From: Mangrovimicrobium sp048323675
GTDB taxonomy: Bacteria; Pseudomonadota; Gammaproteobacteria; Pseudomonadales; Halieaceae
NCBI RefSeq assembly: GCF_048323675.1
Contig: NZ_JBLWFK010000006.1
Coordinates: 1 to 64,000, forward strand
Direction: 5' to 3'
Length of the DNA stretch: 64,000 bases
The position numbers and the translations under genes are program-made. The notes under the pieces were generated by a model. It had not been told where the DNA came from and ran no database searches. It was given only the letters and a program-made list of their open reading frames with translations. The stretch's first letter is position 1. Each line of letters begins with the position of its first letter. Below, one piece after another: positions 37,476-46,443 of the stretch.

Positions 37476-39827
37476 TCAGAAGGTGTACTTGGCTTCAACG
37501 CCGTAGGTTCTCGGCTGGGCGAGACCGTAGACAATGCCGGAGTGGTTACCAAAGTAGGCAAATGAGGCGTCAAACGCGAAGTAGTCGTACGACGTGGTGT
37601 AGCTGTCGTTGTCGAATACGTTGTCCACGTAGGCCTGCAGCTGCAGGTTGCCGAAGGTGACCCCGCCACGCAGGTTCACGCGCTGGATGTCATCGGTCTT
37701 GAGGAAGTTCGCCGGGTTGGACCACATGCCGGACTTGTAGATGTAGTCGGCGCGGGCGAACCAGGGCTGGGCACCTTCAAAGGGCAGGACGCCGTCATAC
37801 TGGACGCCGATGTTACCGGAGTACTCGGAGACACCGGGCTGCTCCTGGCCGGAGAAGTCGCTGATGCCGGTCAGGGAGGTCAGCTGGGCGTTGTTGAACG
37901 ACTTGATGTCGGAACCGGTGTAGGCGGCGGCCACATTGACATTGATATTGTCGGTTGCAGACCAGTAGGCTTCCAGTTCGAGACCATAGAGGTCGACCTC
38001 ACCGGTGTTGCCCACGCCGGAGAACGATGTCGCTGTTTCACCACCGGGCTCGACCACAACGATATTGATCCGGTTGATCTGCTTCTTCCAGTTGGCATAG
38101 TAGGCCGCTACAGCGTAGTTCAGAGTGCCGCCGAACAGGGAACCCTTGGCGCCCAGCTCGTAGTTCTGCACTTCCTCAGGATCGACGGTCAGGGTGATAC
38201 CCGCTTCCGCGGCCAGTTCCTGCAGGTAATCGCTCTGCGAGAGCAGCCCCAGGTTGAAGGCAGAGGGGTTCACACCCTCGGAATAGGAGCCGTAGACCAT
38301 CAGGTCGTCGGATACCTCGTAGTCCAGGATGAAACGGGGCAGGAAGTTGGTGAACTCCTTCGACAGGATCTTCTTGCCGGAAACATCCAGCGCAGTCAGG
38401 GTATCTTCCTGGTAGCGGCCTTCGATGCTGGCGGTGAGGGCGTCGGTGATTTCGTAGCTCGCACCGAAGAACAGGCCCAGGGTTTCCGCCTGGTTTTCCC
38501 CGCTGGGAGTTACCGAATCCGGCGCCGGCAGGAAAGACAGGAGCGTGGTCAGGGTGCTTTCGGTGCTCGCATCCAGGTAACTCGCACCCACAGTACCGCG
38601 GAACTTGCCGCCTTCATCGTAGTTCAGGCGCAGTTCCTGGGAGAAATCGTCCTGCTTTCTCTCGACCAGGAAGCCATAGTTGAAAGCGTCGCTGCCGTAG
38701 TGGTCGATATCGTTGAGGAGGATCCACTCTTCCTGGTTGTAGCCGGTCAGCGAAGACACGGAGAAACCGCTGTCGCCGAGATCCCAGTCCACGGTGACAT
38801 GGCCGTGCCGGTACTGGCGATGCATACCGTAGTCATCGAGCATGTCGGTGTCGGTCAGGCGGTTGGTGGACTTTTTCAGCAGCGCCTTGACGTCGTCAGT
38901 GGCCTTGGTGTTGTAGCTGAGCGGGTCGGCCTTGTCCTTCGGGGTGCCGCAGAAGTAGGGGTTGCCGTTGAGCTCACAGTTGGGCTGGCCGTGTACCAGT
39001 AGGTTGCCGTAGAAATCGGAGATGTCGACAGCGGATTCGAACGCAGATGCCGCCGGACCGTCTTCGTCGTCGGACAGGAAACCGAAGGCCTTGATGGTGA
39101 GGTTGTCAGTGGGCGTCAACTCGATGTACAGGTTACCCATGGTGGTTTCCTGGTCGCCGAGGGTGCCACCATCGACAAAGTGGTTATCCCAGGCGCCTTC
39201 CTTCGAGTACTGCTCAGCGGAGGCGCGGAATTTGAGCACGTCCTCGATCAGCGGTCCTTCGACCTCACCACGCATGCGGTAGTACTCGTACTTGCCGAGG
39301 GTCAGGTCGATCGACCCGCCCCATTCGTCGGCAGGTGTCCGGTTGACGATATTGATCGCACCGGCGAAGGTGTTCCGGCCGAAGTAGGCGCTCTGTGGCC
39401 CGCGCAGGATTTCCACGCGCTCCGGGGTGCCGATAGAGGAAATCGCGGTGGTGGAAGAGACCGGCACGCCGTCGATGAACATGGAAACGGTGGTTTCCAC
39501 TCCGCTGCTGGGTGAGAAACCGCGCAGGGTGAACGTCTGCACCGTACGGTCGGTCTTGCCGCTGAAGTTGTCCGAGACGACAAAACCCGGCGTGGTATCC
39601 GCCAGGTCGGCAATGGCCACGAGGCCGCGTTTCTCGATATCGTCGGCGGAAACCGCGGATACCGCCACTGGAATGTCCGCGAGTTTCTCTTCCCGTTTCC
39701 GGGCAGTAACCACAATTTCCTCGATCGCGCTCTGCGCGTATACCGGCGCTGCGCTGCTGAAGGCAAATACCGAAGCCAGCGCCCCCAGGGTGCCGGGCAC
39801 TATCTTAACTACTGGTTTACGTAACAT
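37476..39827 (-). CDS. TonB-dependent outer-membrane receptor (783 aa)
   Basis: The ATG at 39827 gives the best signal peptide (VPGTLGALASVFAFSSAAPVYAQ); an upstream in-frame start would add 20 unlikely residues. TonB box EEIVVTARKREEKLADIPVAV, plug with VSMFIDGVPVSSTTAI and VEILRGPQSAYFGRNTFAGAINI, barrel ending VEAKYTF. It is divergent from the LysR gene at 40160. The AT-rich operator at 39957-39984, shared with genes up to 61.6 kb, lies about 130 bp upstream, which ties this receptor to the catabolic block as a probable importer of its substrate. Confidence 0.93.
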   Translation of the reverse strand: MLRKPVVKIVPGTLGALASVFAFSSAAPVYAQSAIEEIVVTARKREEKLADIPVAVSAVSADDIEKRGLVAIADLADTTPGFVVSDNFSGKTDRTVQTFTLRGFSPSSGVETTVSMFIDGVPVSSTTAISSIGTPERVEILRGPQSAYFGRNTFAGAINIVNRTPADEWGGSIDLTLGKYEYYRMRGEVEGPLIEDVLKFRASAEQYSKEGAWDNHFVDGGTLGDQETTMGNLYIELTPTDNLTIKAFGFLSDDEDGPAASAFESAVDISDFYGNLLVHGQPNCELNGNPYFCGTPKDKADPLSYNTKATDDVKALLKKSTNRLTDTDMLDDYGMHRQYRHGHVTVDWDLGDSGFSVSSLTGYNQEEWILLNDIDHYGSDAFNYGFLVERKQDDFSQELRLNYDEGGKFRGTVGASYLDASTESTLTTLLSFLPAPDSVTPSGENQAETLGLFFGASYEITDALTASIEGRYQEDTLTALDVSGKKILSKEFTNFLPRFILDYEVSDDLMVYGSYSEGVNPSAFNLGLLSQSDYLQELAAEAGITLTVDPEEVQNYELGAKGSLFGGTLNYAVAAYYANWKKQINRINIVVVEPGGETATSFSGVGNTGEVDLYGLELEAYWSATDNINVNVAAAYTGSDIKSFNNAQLTSLTGISDFSGQEQPGVSEYSGNIGVQYDGVLPFEGAQPWFARADYIYKSGMWSNPANFLKTDDIQRVNLRGGVTFGNLQLQAYVDNVFDNDSYTTSYDYFAFDASFAYFGNHSGIVYGLAQPRTYGVEAKYTF

Positions 39828-40159
39828 TTCAGGATAACCCCCAATTCGATTTTCAATGCACTCTGAGTGACTCGCGAACGCCGTCAACGAGCCCAGTTCT
39901 TCTTGCGGTTTGGCTGGTCTTCTTCACAGTCTGGCTGCCTTGCTCGAGACCTTAACACTAATGTTATATTATTAGTACATTATATTTTTATGGCAGGCAA
40001 GTGGTTTTTCTGCGCAATCTCCCGGCGATTCAGGGCCGGTGTTCTCCCCGCCGCCCGAATCGCGCCTATAATTGACCCCAGTTGCCCACCCCCGCAGGAA
40101 TCGTGGAAACGCCAACGCCGTATGACAAGCCCTGACCAGAACGCCTCCGGGAGCGCCGG
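39828..40159. other. Divergent promoter region of TBDT and LysR genes
   Basis: 332 bases. A strikingly AT-rich stretch (about 39950-39990) holds the putative operator. The rest is GC-rich leader sequence. No gene is supported. Confidence 0.6.
39957..39984. promoter_or_regulatory. Putative operator A of the catabolic regulon
   Basis: ACTAATGTTATATTATTAGT (39957-39976) is an inverted repeat with ACTAAT/ATTAGT arms, followed by ACATTATA. A 21-bp stretch of it recurs exactly at 54205-54225, and an extended TAATGTTATA...TAGTACATTAT form recurs on the minus strand before the GntR gene. It lies 130 bp before the TBDT start and 176 bp before the LysR start. Confidence 0.65.
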
Positions 40160-41131
40160 ATGAGCAGCAGCCGACTCCCCGCCCGCATTGGCACTTTCCG
40201 GCAACTGGAAATCCTGATGGCGATCGCCGAATCCGGCGGTATCGCCGCAGCGGCTGACAGGCTGCACCTCAGCCAGCCCACGGTTTCCATGCAGATGAAA
40301 AAGCTCGCCGACAATATCGGGGCACCGCTCTACGACCTGTCCGGGCGCCGCCTGGCACTCACCCACGCCGGCGAACTGGTGCTGCAGCACGCCCGGGAGA
40401 TCTTCGACTGCACCGACCGACTGGAGATGGCCCTGGACCAGCTGCGCGGCATGCACAAGGGCCGCCTGAGCATTGGCATTGTCAGCTCGGCGGAGTACTT
40501 CGCGCCGCATCTGCTCGGCCCGTTCTACCGGCGCTACCCCTCCATCGAAGTCGCCTTCAATGTCGGTAACCGCGAAGAACTCTCCGCTCGGCTGAAGAAC
40601 AATCTGGATGACCTCTATATTTTCGGCTTCCCGCCGACCGATACCGACGTCGAACTCACCGAACTTGGCGAGAACCACCTGGTGGTCATCGCGCCCAAAG
40701 GTCACCCCCTGGCCACGCGGCAACGGCTGCGCTGGGAAGACATTGCGGATGAGCTGTTTATCGTCCGTGAGGAAGGCGCCGGAACCCGGATCGCCGTGGA
40801 GCATCACCTCCAGCGGCTCGGCTACTCCCTGCGCCACCAGCTGACCATCGCCAGCAACGAGGGCATCAAGCACGCAGTGCTGGCGCGCATGGGCCTGGCC
40901 ATCGTACCCAGCCTGTGCCTGGACGAGGGCGACCAGCGGGAGCTGGTGCAACTGCCGGTGGCCGGTTTTCCCCTGCTCGACCACTGGAACCTGGTATTTC
41001 GCCGGGGCAAGACCTTTTCGGTGGTCGCGGAGACCTGTCGCCAGTATTTGCTCGACGAGGGCCGGGCCATGTACCGCGAGGCGACATTGTACTGGGAACA
41101 GCACCAGCGACCCAAGCTTCCCACCCGCTGA
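40160..41131 (+). CDS. LysR-type transcriptional regulator
   Basis: 323 aa. The N-terminal winged helix-turn-helix covers about residues 10-70 (FRQLEILMAIAESGGIAAAADRL, LSQPTVSMQMKKLADNIGAPLY), followed by a linker helix and a LysR substrate domain of the CbbR-like branch (GRLSIGIVSSAEYFAPHLLGPF). It probably activates the divergent TBDT and nearby catabolic genes when it binds a pathway intermediate. LysR proteins usually bind T-N11-A sites; the AT-rich site in its promoter does not clearly match that, so it may belong to the GntR protein instead. Confidence 0.93.
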   Translation: MSSSRLPARIGTFRQLEILMAIAESGGIAAAADRLHLSQPTVSMQMKKLADNIGAPLYDLSGRRLALTHAGELVLQHAREIFDCTDRLEMALDQLRGMHKGRLSIGIVSSAEYFAPHLLGPFYRRYPSIEVAFNVGNREELSARLKNNLDDLYIFGFPPTDTDVELTELGENHLVVIAPKGHPLATRQRLRWEDIADELFIVREEGAGTRIAVEHHLQRLGYSLRHQLTIASNEGIKHAVLARMGLAIVPSLCLDEGDQRELVQLPVAGFPLLDHWNLVFRRGKTFSVVAETCRQYLLDEGRAMYREATLYWEQHQRPKLPTR

Positions 41132-41148
41132 GCGGAGTGCACAGCCAC

Positions 41149-41173
41149 AAAAAAAAGGGGGGCCGAAGCCCCC
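41149..41173 (-). terminator. Terminator after the cupin gene
   Basis: GGGGGC-TTCG-GCCCCC on the minus strand, followed by TTTTTTTT. It lies between the convergent LysR and cupin genes. Confidence 0.75.
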
Positions 41174-41220
41174 ACTGGATTGTGCATGGCGTCCGCCGCA
41201 GCGAACGCGCCAGACCCGAC

Positions 41221-42111
41221 TCAGCTGTAGTAGGGGTCTTTCATCGGCCCGACCGACCGCGAGCGAACCGGCTGCAGCGGCACCGGCGCCTGGGTGTGCG
41301 GGTAGTCCGGGCCCCAGTTGACCGGGTCGCCCTTCATTTCCATGGAGCCGTTCTCGGTGTACCAGTCGACGAGGTCGCCGTCACAGCGCAGCAGCCAGAC
41401 AGTGCCTTCGGGGCCCGCGGTAAAGTCGCCGTGGCGCACCAGTGCCGGACGGAAGAAGTAGACACCGGGCCACTGCTCGCCGAAGTTGAAGTCGAAGGAC
41501 CCCTCCAGGGTATAGGCCTCCTCGAACACGGGGTGGTGGGCCAGGGGGTGTTCGCGCCAGTTCGGCTTGGCCTTGATCAGGCGGGTGTAGAAGCCGGTCT
41601 TCGGGTCGCGGTAGAGGAGCTTGATAAACAGGCCGGGCACCGGAGTGCCGCCGAGGTCGAAACGCATGGGACTGCCCTGCTCGACGTCGATCCACTCCAT
41701 CTCGTCGGTGCGCTTGATGACCAGTTCGCAGCCTTCAACCACGTCGTCGGCGTCCTTGTCCGAGGGGATGAAGGTCCAGTCGCCGTATTCGCGGAACAGC
41801 AGGATTTCGGTATCGGCCTTTACTTCCAGCGCCGGGCACAGCACGCCTTTGGGGGTACACCAGTAACCGCCCTCACCGAGGATTTCGTCGCCGATTTTTA
41901 CTTCGCCCTTGAGCACATACCACTCGGTCTGGGCCACGTGCACGCCGGAGGGGCGGCTCCAGTCGGTGTCGAAGTGCACTTTCAGCGAAGCAGATCCGTC
42001 TTCCTCGTCGTAGCTGAGGTTGCGCTGGCGGGCGGTGCCGGTCGCGCCCATGAGTTCCGCGGGGTGGAAGATAAGGTCTTTCTCGTCGATCATTTCAACG
42101 TGGGGTCGCAT
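41221..42111 (-). CDS. Double-cupin protein (DUF4437/ChrR-like), function unknown
   Basis: 296 aa with two beta-barrel cupin modules. The first (about residues 40-115) has GVHVAQTEWYVLKGEV, in which the second histidine of the classic H-x-H-E metal site is replaced by alanine. The second (about 185-265) has AHHPVFEEAYTLEGSF and a later LVRHGDF, a more complete H/E/H metal set. Cupins of this sort may be dioxygenases, isomerases or lyases. It is monocistronic, leftward, in the catabolic block; the divergent methyltransferase gene starts 273 bp away across an AT-rich palindrome. A ring-opening or isomerising role is possible but unproven. Confidence 0.8.
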   Translation of the reverse strand: MRPHVEMIDEKDLIFHPAELMGATGTARQRNLSYDEEDGSASLKVHFDTDWSRPSGVHVAQTEWYVLKGEVKIGDEILGEGGYWCTPKGVLCPALEVKADTEILLFREYGDWTFIPSDKDADDVVEGCELVIKRTDEMEWIDVEQGSPMRFDLGGTPVPGLFIKLLYRDPKTGFYTRLIKAKPNWREHPLAHHPVFEEAYTLEGSFDFNFGEQWPGVYFFRPALVRHGDFTAGPEGTVWLLRCDGDLVDWYTENGSMEMKGDPVNWGPDYPHTQAPVPLQPVRSRSVGPMKDPYYS

Positions 42112-42202
42112 GCTGCCTCCTGAATCGTGGCCTGGCGATGAACAGTGCAGCCAGACTACCGCGGAACACTAAATAGATTAAAATAGATTTTATTTATCTT
42201 TT

Positions 42203-42222
42203 ATATAGATTTTTATCTATAT
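42203..42222. promoter_or_regulatory. AT-rich palindrome between cupin and methyltransferase genes
   Basis: ATATAGATTTTTATCTATAT is a perfect inverted repeat with 8-bp arms and a 4-base centre. It sits in a 70-bp A+T block with two further AGATT half-sites (42182-42200 region). It is 92 bp before the cupin start and 163 bp before the methyltransferase start. Its sequence differs from the operator family at 39957, so a second regulator (perhaps the LysR protein) may use it. Confidence 0.55.
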
Positions 42223-42384
42223 ATCAAATCCAGCCCGCCGGAATCACCGGAGCGTTTTCCCGGCATGATATTTGTCAATGTGAAAGCCGCGAGTCCGTTT
42301 ATAGAATCGGTAAACCGCGACGCGAACCCGCGATCCCGCAGGGTGTTCAAGGCCCGCCGGCATCGCCCGACAAGGAGCACCGCT

Positions 42385-43614
42385 ATGCTCAATTGCTTTC
42401 AGCAGGCACCCCATGGAATGCTGCCCGAGACCACCCACGACGAGGCCTCCCGGCAGGAATTCGCCAAGAGCCTGAAGGGCTTCATCCAGGCGCAGCTGCT
42501 GCCGGGCCTGGAACCCGTCTACCAGAAGCGGGTGGCGAAGAATTTCGAGCGCGAAAACGGCAGGGCGCCGGAGAACCGCCACGACATCCGCAAGGCGATG
42601 GTCAGGGACCCCTACTTCCAGCTCTACGCCTCGATCAACCGGATCGCCCAGGAACTGCTCTGGGAGTCCACCAACGTCAGTATCGAGCGCCAGCTGCCGG
42701 AGCTGATTGAAAAGGCCCGCGCCTATTCGGCCGCTTCCTCCGCTGAACTGGACATCCCCGGGGGCTTCGAGCCGCCGCGCTACGTCAGCGCACTGGATAT
42801 CCACTGCATGCCCGGGGGCTACTGCGCCGAGGTCACCACCGATGACGTCGCCGCCGGTGTGCTTTACGATCGCGGTGTCTACCTCTACACCATGGGCTAC
42901 ACCGGCCCCAACAACGATGACATGGGTCGCTCGGTGTGTAATTACCTGAAGCGCAACATGCCCGACTTCAAGCCGCGCCGCATCCTCGACATGGGCTGCA
43001 CCGTGGGCCACTCCACCCTGCCCTACCGGGAGTACTTCCCCGAGGCGGAGATCTGGGGTATCGACGTCGGCGCGCCAGTGGTGCGCTACGCCCACGCCCG
43101 CGCCGAGGCCATGGGCAAGCCGGTCAACTTCGCCCAGATGAACGCCGAGGAAACCCGCTTCGAAGACGGCTATTTCGACCTGGTGGTCAGCCACATCCTG
43201 CTGCACGAGACCAGTGGCAAGGCCATGCCGCGCATCTTCAACGAGTGCGAGCGCCTGCTGGCCCCGGGCGGCCTGATGATCCACGCCGACCTGCCGCCCT
43301 TCGACCTGATGGACCCCTTTACCCAGTTCATCCTCGACAACGAAACCTGGTACAACAACGAACCCTTCTGGGGCGCCATGCGCGACATGGACCAGATCGA
43401 ACTGGCGGAAAAGGCCGGCTTCCCCCGCGAGCAGGTGCGCTTCGACACCGCGCCGATGGCAGTCATGGAGTTCAACGCCCAGTCCGCCGGCTACGACGCC
43501 GCGTCCACCGGCGAGGTCGCCGACCGCGACTTTACCGCGGGCGAATTCGCGCCCGGCGGCGGCTGGGAAGTTCTCATCGCCCACAAACCCCAACGCAAGC
43601 ACGAGGCCGCATGA
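42385..43614 (+). CDS. SAM-dependent methyltransferase, class I
   Basis: 409 aa. The ATG at 42385 has AAGGAG eight bases upstream. The first ~190 residues are helical and have no known motif. The Rossmann SAM-binding core starts with ILDMGCTVGHS at about 200-210, an acidic loop AEIWGIDVG, then FDLVVSHILLHE and ERLLAPGGLMIHAD. The acceptor could be O, N or C in a small molecule. The stop overlaps the start of the next gene (ATGA), so translation is coupled. It is the first gene of a rightward methyltransferase - small protein - aldehyde dehydrogenase operon inside the catabolic block; methylation in a degradative locus is unusual and could be a carrier, protective or demethylation-coupled step. 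Confidence 0.87.
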   Translation: MLNCFQQAPHGMLPETTHDEASRQEFAKSLKGFIQAQLLPGLEPVYQKRVAKNFERENGRAPENRHDIRKAMVRDPYFQLYASINRIAQELLWESTNVSIERQLPELIEKARAYSAASSAELDIPGGFEPPRYVSALDIHCMPGGYCAEVTTDDVAAGVLYDRGVYLYTMGYTGPNNDDMGRSVCNYLKRNMPDFKPRRILDMGCTVGHSTLPYREYFPEAEIWGIDVGAPVVRYAHARAEAMGKPVNFAQMNAEETRFEDGYFDLVVSHILLHETSGKAMPRIFNECERLLAPGGLMIHADLPPFDLMDPFTQFILDNETWYNNEPFWGAMRDMDQIELAEKAGFPREQVRFDTAPMAVMEFNAQSAGYDAASTGEVADRDFTAGEFAPGGGWEVLIAHKPQRKHEAA

Positions 43615-43979
43615 TGTCCGAGACAACCGACAACCGCCCCCACGTGATCAAGGACTCGCGCGGCAAGCGCCCGGCGTTCTACGCCGCCGAGGGCCTCGAC
43701 AACCTCACCTCCATGGTCATGGTACTGGCCAGCGAACTGACCGTACTGCGGGACCGCCTGGACGCCGCCGAACGCGTGGCCAAAGCCAACGGCATCGACC
43801 TGGCCGCCGGCATCGACGCGCTGGAACTGGACGAGGACGCACTGCGCAGCCGCGAAAGCTGGCGCCAGGGTTTCTTCGACCGCCTGTTCTACCTGGCGCG
43901 CAAGGAGGCCAACGAGGCCGCCAATGCCGAAACCCGGGAGAGCTACGACCAGACCATCGAGGATATCGCGGTCAAGTAA
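43611..43979 (+). CDS. Small helical protein coupled to the methyltransferase
   Basis: 122 aa, unknown family. The ATG at 43611 overlaps the methyltransferase stop in ATGA, so the two are translationally coupled (a second ATG follows immediately). A heptad-like helix LASELTVLRDRLDAAERVAKANGID suggests a coiled coil, followed by an acidic helical C-terminus. No signal, membrane segment or catalytic motif is seen. The tight coupling suggests it forms a complex with, or regulates, the methyltransferase. Confidence 0.75.
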   Translation: MMSETTDNRPHVIKDSRGKRPAFYAAEGLDNLTSMVMVLASELTVLRDRLDAAERVAKANGIDLAAGIDALELDEDALRSRESWRQGFFDRLFYLARKEANEAANAETRESYDQTIEDIAVK

Positions 43980-44047
43980 GCCGCGCGCCGGGCCCGGCAG
44001 CGGCCCGGCAATTCCAGAACCACCTTGCCGATATATTCCGGAGCACC

Positions 44048-45574
44048 ATGAGCTACCAGCATCTCCAGCAGATCACCGCCCCCACCCCCGGCAGCGAGCT
44101 CGCCAGGGCACTTCTCACCACTGCCGGGGAACGCCAGCTGTTCATCAACGGCGAGTACACGCCGGGAAGTAGCGGGGAATATATCGACACCTGCGACCCG
44201 GCCACCGGCCAGGTCCTGGCCCGGATCAGCAACGCCAGTGCCGCGGACATCGACCGCGCCGTGGCCGCCGCCCGCAATGCCCTCAGCGGTCCCTGGGCGA
44301 GCATGACACCGATCGAGCGCAGCACCCTGCTGATTCGCATCGCGGAAAAAATCGAGGCCCACATCGACGAACTCGCCGAGCTCGAAATTCTCGACCAGGG
44401 CAAGGCCTGGGCGGTGGCCCGCTGGGCGGAAATCCCCGCCGCCGCCAACCAGTTCCGCTACTTCGCCGGCCAGGCCATGAGCATCGAGGGGCGCACCATT
44501 ACCACCTCGGTGAACTACCAGCCCCAGGGCAAGCAGGTGCAGGCCTGGACGGTGCGCGAGCCGGTGGGCGTGGTGGCGGCGATCACCCCGTGGAATTCAC
44601 CGCTGGTGCTCACCGCGATGAAACTGGCCCCGGCCTTCGCCGCCGGCTGCAGCGTGGTGCTGAAGCCCGCCGAACTGACCTCCCTCAGCGCGCTGCGCCT
44701 GTGTGAGCTGATCCACGAAGCGGGACTGCCCGCGGGTGTCCTCAACGTCATCACCGGCGACGGCCGCACTGCGGGCGCAGCGCTGGCGGCGCATCCCGGC
44801 GTCGACAAGGTCGCTTTCACCGGCTCGACCGCCACCGGCCGGGCGGTGCTCGCCGCCAGCGGCTCGAACCTGAAGCGCGTCACCCTGGAACTGGGCGGCA
44901 AGTCGCCGGCGATCGTATTGCCCGACGCCGAGCTCGACATCACCATTCCCGGCGTCGCCAACGGCATCTTCTTTAACGGCGGCCAGGTTTGCGTGGCCAA
45001 CTCCCGGGCCTATATCCACCGTTCCATCTTCGACCAGGTCGTCGAGGGCATCGCCGACTACGGCCGCAACATGCAGCTGGGGCACGGCCTCGACCAGGCC
45101 ACCCAGATGGGACCGCTGGTATCGAAGGCACAGGCCGACCGGGTGCTGTCCTTTATCGACGGTGCAAAACGCGACGGCGCCTCGGTCCTGTGTGGCGGTG
45201 AACAGCTGGGCCCCAACGGCACTTTCATCACGCCGACGGTGATCACCGGCACCCGCAACGACATGCCGGTGCACTGCGACGAGGTCTTCGGCCCGGTACT
45301 GGTAGCCGAACCCTACGACGACATCGACGAGGCCATCGCCTGGGCCAACGACAGCGAGTACGGCCTCGCCGGCAGCCTGTGGACCCGGGACCTGTCCAGC
45401 GCCCAGCGCCTGTCGCGGGCGGTGAAGGCCGGTACGGTCTGGATCAACACCCACTCGATGTTCGACGCCTCCCTGCCCATCGGCGGCATGAAACAGTCCG
45501 GCTATGGGCGCGAAAGCGGCCAGCTGGCGATGGACAACTACCTCGAGTGGAAGACCATCTGCGCCGTGGTATAA
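44048..45574 (+). CDS. NAD(P)-dependent aldehyde dehydrogenase
   Basis: 508 aa, oxidises an aldehyde to the acid (or a semialdehyde to a dicarboxylate). Catalytic Glu E281 in LELGGKSP and nucleophile C315 in GGQVCVANSR are both present, together with TPWNSPL, FTGSTATGR and the C-terminal PIGGMKQSGYGRE. Length is normal. It is third in the rightward operon after the methyltransferase and small protein, 68 bp from the latter, and ends at a strong terminator. A second, similarly built enzyme lies at 57482, so the pathway probably yields two different aldehydes or the enzymes are partly redundant. Confidence 0.94.
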   Translation: MSYQHLQQITAPTPGSELARALLTTAGERQLFINGEYTPGSSGEYIDTCDPATGQVLARISNASAADIDRAVAAARNALSGPWASMTPIERSTLLIRIAEKIEAHIDELAELEILDQGKAWAVARWAEIPAAANQFRYFAGQAMSIEGRTITTSVNYQPQGKQVQAWTVREPVGVVAAITPWNSPLVLTAMKLAPAFAAGCSVVLKPAELTSLSALRLCELIHEAGLPAGVLNVITGDGRTAGAALAAHPGVDKVAFTGSTATGRAVLAASGSNLKRVTLELGGKSPAIVLPDAELDITIPGVANGIFFNGGQVCVANSRAYIHRSIFDQVVEGIADYGRNMQLGHGLDQATQMGPLVSKAQADRVLSFIDGAKRDGASVLCGGEQLGPNGTFITPTVITGTRNDMPVHCDEVFGPVLVAEPYDDIDEAIAWANDSEYGLAGSLWTRDLSSAQRLSRAVKAGTVWINTHSMFDASLPIGGMKQSGYGRESGQLAMDNYLEWKTICAVV

Positions 45575-45587
45575 ACCGCGCCCGAAC

Positions 45588-45625
45588 AAAAAAACCCGGT
45601 CGGGAAATTCCCGACCGGGTTTTTT
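45588..45625. terminator. Bidirectional rho-independent terminator
   Basis: AAAAAACCCGGTCGGG / CCCGACCGGGTTTTTT, a near-perfect long stem with A and T runs on both sides, between the convergent aldehyde dehydrogenase and SDR genes. Confidence 0.92.
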
Positions 45626-45664
45626 ATTACCGATCCGTCACCGGCCAGGCTTTCGGCGAAGTGC

Positions 45665-46378
45665 CTACCAGGCGACTTCCTCGCCCAGCAGGTTGATAAA
45701 GCGGCCGCTATCGTCCGGGCCGAGGCCGGCGATCACCTGCAGCTGCCGGCTGACGCTCTCCACTACCGGCCACTGGGCGTCAGCGCCGCCAAGATCTGTC
45801 TGCGTCCAGCCCGGGGCCATGGAAACCACGCTGATACCCTGCCCGGCCAGGTCGTGGGAAAGCCCCCTGGTCACCATATTCAGGGCCGCCTTGCTGCTGC
45901 GATAGGCGTAGCTCTGTCCCTGGGTATTGTTGGCGATGGAGCCGAGGTCGGAGGACATCATCACCACCAGCGGCTGTGCGGCGAGCTGCAGCTGCGGCGC
46001 CAGGGCCATGGTGATACGAAAGGGCGCGATGGTATTGATGCGGAAAATCTCCTCCCACAGCGCGTAATCCATCCCCACCACCGACTGGGCCGCGGCATCC
46101 GTCGCCCAGCTGCCGCCGTACATGCCGGCATTGTTGACCAGTACATCGATCGGTTCGCCCGCCAGCGCCTGCGCCAGCGCGGCCACCGAGTCGGCGCTGC
46201 CGGCTTCCAGGGCGCAAATGCGCAACTGCCCGGGATGTGCCGACTGCAACACCGCCAGCGCGTCGGCCTGTTCGGGCGCACGCGCCGTGGCGATCACCTG
46301 CTGCCCCCCTGCGAGCAGCTGGCGTACGTACTCCAGGCCGATACCGCGATTGGCACCGGTAATCATCCAGGTCGCCAT
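45665..46378 (-). CDS. Short-chain dehydrogenase/reductase (sniffer/carbonyl-reductase-like)
   Basis: 237 aa. N-terminal cofactor motif TGANRGIG (7-14), NNAG near 82-85, S143, Y159 and K163 (YRSSK), and a late PGWTQTDLGG that marks the C-factor/sniffer branch. AAGGAG precedes the ATG. It ends the leftward run of monooxygenase, isomerase-like and deacetylase-like genes, but a terminator at 46402-46433 separates it, so it probably has its own promoter. Likely reduces or oxidises a small carbonyl compound; exact substrate unknown. Confidence 0.9.
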   Translation of the reverse strand: MATWMITGANRGIGLEYVRQLLAGGQQVIATARAPEQADALAVLQSAHPGQLRICALEAGSADSVAALAQALAGEPIDVLVNNAGMYGGSWATDAAAQSVVGMDYALWEEIFRINTIAPFRITMALAPQLQLAAQPLVVMMSSDLGSIANNTQGQSYAYRSSKAALNMVTRGLSHDLAGQGISVVSMAPGWTQTDLGGADAQWPVVESVSRQLQVIAGLGPDDSGRFINLLGEEVAW

Positions 46379-46401
46379 GTTCTGTCACTCCTTTTTGATA
46401 G

Positions 46402-46433
46402 GCAAAAAAAAGCCCGGGCATGGAGACCCGGGC
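46402..46433 (-). terminator. Terminator after the deacetylase-like gene
   Basis: On the minus strand GCCCGGG-8 nt-CCCGGGC followed by TTTTTTTT, starting 10 bp after the stop at 46444. Confidence 0.88.
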
Positions 46434-46443
46434 AAACATGCAG

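Noticed and set aside
39980..41104. Minus-strand frame opposite LysR
   Set aside because: The plus-strand LysR helix-turn-helix is unmistakable.
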